Below, piece after piece: positions 61,514 through 64,000 of a stretch of 64,000 bases of DNA (position 1 is its first letter; each line of letters begins with the position of its first letter). Both the position numbers and the translations under genes were made by a program. Source of the stretch: Gnetum montanum (taxonomy: Eukaryota > Streptophyta > Gnetopsida > Gnetales > Gnetaceae); the NCBI GenBank assembly GCA_015680685.1, contig MNCI01023302.1, positions 720,229 through 784,228 on the forward strand, in the 5' to 3' direction. The notes beneath the pieces were generated by a model. That model searched no databases and was not told the origin of the DNA. It was given only the letters and a program-made list of their open reading frames with translations.

Positions 61514-64000
61514 ATGACCCCCAAAATAGGACAACAAGAAGGACCCTCTCAAGGTGCATCCAAATGACTAAGGAGGGGTGGAGGCCAAGCATCTCTCGAA
61601 GAACATACGGAACAGGAGGCACAATTCTTTAATATTCATTAGGAACCTTCTATTACTATACAATTAAGACATGCTGAAGGTGGAGTCGATGAAGCACCTA
61701 AATAGGGACAACATCTCACATTGTCGTCCCCAGAGTGTGTTCAAGAAATTCATGAAAGGTCCACATTAGCAGTTATGATAGTGGAACTTAACTTTGGACC
61801 TTTCATAGAGTTTTCTCCTGAAGCAATCAAAGACCAACTTAAAGGATCCCCACTGTGGCCTATTCTCTCTACAAGTGGTGATTGGTACCTAGGAGAGATG
61901 TACCAATTTTGGCACAATAAAGAAGAAGGCACCACAATTGATATTGGTAGTGTTTCTGTGGATTTCTCTACCAAAGCGATTTCAGAGGTGTTGAATCTTC
62001 CGAATACAGGGCCAAAAGTTACTCGCTTGTCCACTTGCTCTGATGCTGATGCACAAAGGATATGGTTGAAAAGGACGTACGAAAAAGAGGAAAAAGCATA
62101 TAGAGAGCTGACACTTGAAGAGAGAATCTACTTCAAGATCGGCACATATCACATCTTTCCCACAAAAGGATTGAATGGAATCTCTACATATTCGGCTCAA
62201 GGAAGTGCTATATTAATGGGTAAGGTTAATGCCAACCTACCCATTTATATCTTACAGATATTTTGAGGTAGTTCGAAGAACGTAAGACAAGGAAGTTCGC
62301 ATTGCCCTTCCCCTGTCTCATCAAGAAGTTGTGCCAACATGCTGGAATTCTGGGGTACACCAATGACATCCCCAAAAAGGGCCAAAATGCTTTATTTACT
62401 GAATTTCTAAAGCCACCAGCCCCAAGAAAAAGCATTGGTGAGACACTAGAGCCTGAACAAGAATAAACGATGGGGCCCACTGCACCTTAAACTGCAAGGC
62501 CTAGCTAACTTCCAAGCACAAGGCCTCGTCAACAACAAGAAGCAGGGCCCAGCACAGGCTAGCAAGACCAACCACCACCACCGTCGCAAGACTATCGACC
62601 TTCAATGAGCCATCTCAGGGCCATCGCTAAGATGGTCAATTGGGAAAGTCGTGATGAGACCAATCTCATCAGGGTCATAGACGATGTCGTATGATCCACG
62701 ATCTAAATCGATCACGCACGGGGTGAGGTATCAATTCAAACAAAAAGAGAGACATCACATTGGTCCTAACAGATCTCAAGGAACGCTGCATCTTTTTAGG
62801 TGCAATTAGAAACTAGTGAAGGGGCCACAGTAGTGGTCATGTAGCACCAAGATGCAGCAGGAGCTATAAAAGTGATCACAAACCACATAAAAGAATCATT
62901 CAATGTCCCTGTTGTGCCACCAGCAAACTTTACGGGAGCACATGATGCTCAAACTTTGGCCAGTCCCTCAATGACTCCTATAGAGCACGAAGATGTTCTC
63001 AATCAGTTACTAAAGATAGGACAAGTGATGACGTCCCTATTTGACATCCCTCAAGATGTCACAGCAACTTAATCAGACCTCATCTCCACAAAAGGAAAGT
63101 TGGTCATGACAGAGATTAGGGTCGAGCATGCAGAGGAAAAGTTGGAGAGACTCCAAAAAAAGCTCGTCACCCTACAAGCTGCACAACGGGACCCATCTCA
63201 ATTAATCCCTACAAACCAGCTAGAGTCCTTCCAGATAGAGCAACTCAATAAATTACTAGAAGAGAATAAAAGAGTGGCGAAGGAGAAAGAAAAGGCTAAT
63301 TAGGATGCTTCCAAGGCACAAGCTCAAACATATACACATGCCAAAGCACTCAAGGCCTTACAAGAGGAAAATAAACAACTTGCCGCTAACAATCTCTAGT
63401 TAATCACTGTAGAAAAACAAAGGAATGTTCTTGAAGAAAATTTGCAGCAATTACGAGCATAATTAGTTAGGGTCAACCAGGACATGAATAGCTTGGCCAG
63501 AGAAAATAGAATCCTCTCAATGGAGGAGGTACGCGCAATCCATCAAAAGATGGTAATTGAGATAAGCGTGTGACAAAACGAGGCCAAGTAACATGAGAAG
63601 CTAAAGGAACACTTCAGGGATCAAGTGGGGATGTATAAACAGGTAATAGAAAAAGAAATCCATATGGCCAAGGCCCATATTAACACTGTCAATGCTCAAA
63701 ACACTGATTGGCGGGCCATATTGGATACTATTGCATTTGTCCACCAAGCAGAACTCAAAAGTTGGGACCTGCAGATACAAGACCTTACAAAGTACATGGA
63801 GTTGGCAAACCTGCGGTATGCCAACTTAGCCATGTTAACAGCAGAACACCCGAGAACAGAGTTAAAGAAGCAAGTAATAACCACCTACGCAAAATATGAA
63901 ACAAAATTTGTTGAGCACAAGAAGACACTATAGAAATTAGAAGTAGCAAATTCTGAGTTAGAGGTGGTCAAAACCAGCTACCAGTGACAAAAAGATGTTG
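61514..64000 (+). pseudogene. Plant-transposon-type domain plus coiled coil (retroelement extra ORF), partial
   Basis: ATG 61514 is in frame with the open stretch 61721-62266. The first part (about 61760-62460) resembles the 'putative plant transposon protein' domain: LWPILSTSGDWYLGEMYQFW, then IDIGSVSVDFSTKAISEVLN, and KFALPFPCLIKKLCQHAGI at its end. A one-base frameshift near 62250 separates the last segment. A Pro/Gln-rich linker follows, then from about 62900 a Glu/Lys/Gln/Leu-rich sequence with heptad character, probably a long coiled coil, running off the window. About a dozen stops, mostly TAG/TAA/TGA replacing Gln, Arg or Trp. Such proteins are known as extra ORFs of large plant Ty3/gypsy elements, often before gag; no LTR or gag is visible here to prove it. 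Function is unknown. Confidence 0.65.

Overview
This is nuclear DNA from a seed plant with a repeat-filled genome. There is no operon structure and no rRNA or tRNA gene, and I found no intact host gene. Nearly everything I can name is decayed transposable element: Ty3/gypsy LTR retrotransposons of two lineages, a MULE DNA transposon relic and a CACTA-ended hairpin element. The species cannot be told from the sequence. Two ambiguous bases (36633 and 61002) point to draft sequence.

Layout. 1-459: reverse-strand Athila-like LTR cut by the window edge. 1881-3500: MULE transposase pseudogene with three intron-like gaps and a SWIM zinc-finger remnant. 4432-23216: an 18.8 kb Tat/Ogre-like retrotransposon ('element 1') with two 1.6 kb LTRs and a perfect 5-bp target duplication (GGCCT); it carries gag-pro, then a 6.2 kb block holding a spliced gene on the OPPOSITE strand, then RT-RNaseH-aRNaseH-integrase. 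23759-33049: reverse-strand Athila-like element ('element 3') flanked by AAGAT, both outer ends of which are the same LTR (U5) end. 33302-34168: probable solo LTR. 34174-40880: AT-rich sequence with a CACTA-ended long hairpin at 36329-36806. 40991-56427: reverse-strand Tat-like element ('element 5') split by a forward Athila-like element ('element 2', 43154-53000, target duplication ATCAA). 56428-about 60966: Athila-like element with gag but no pol ('element 4'). 61514-64000: forward-strand coding relic with a plant-transposon-type domain and a long coiled coil, running off the window.

How the parts relate. The Athila-like copies (2, 3, 4) share a primer-binding site resembling a tRNA-Asp end, the gag design and the 3' untranslated sequence. 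Elements 1 and 5 share a different primer-binding site and both carry an archaeal-type RNase H. In element 1 that domain follows RNase H, but in element 5 it sits between protease and RT. Decay is dominated by C-to-T/G-to-A changes: stops at Gln, Arg and Trp codons, and Asp-to-Asn or Glu-to-Lys at catalytic positions of RT and integrase.

The most unusual content is the antisense multi-exon gene embedded between protease and RT of element 1, followed by the double-U5 structure of element 3 and the displaced archaeal RNase H of element 5. All boundaries were read by eye; percentages are estimates.
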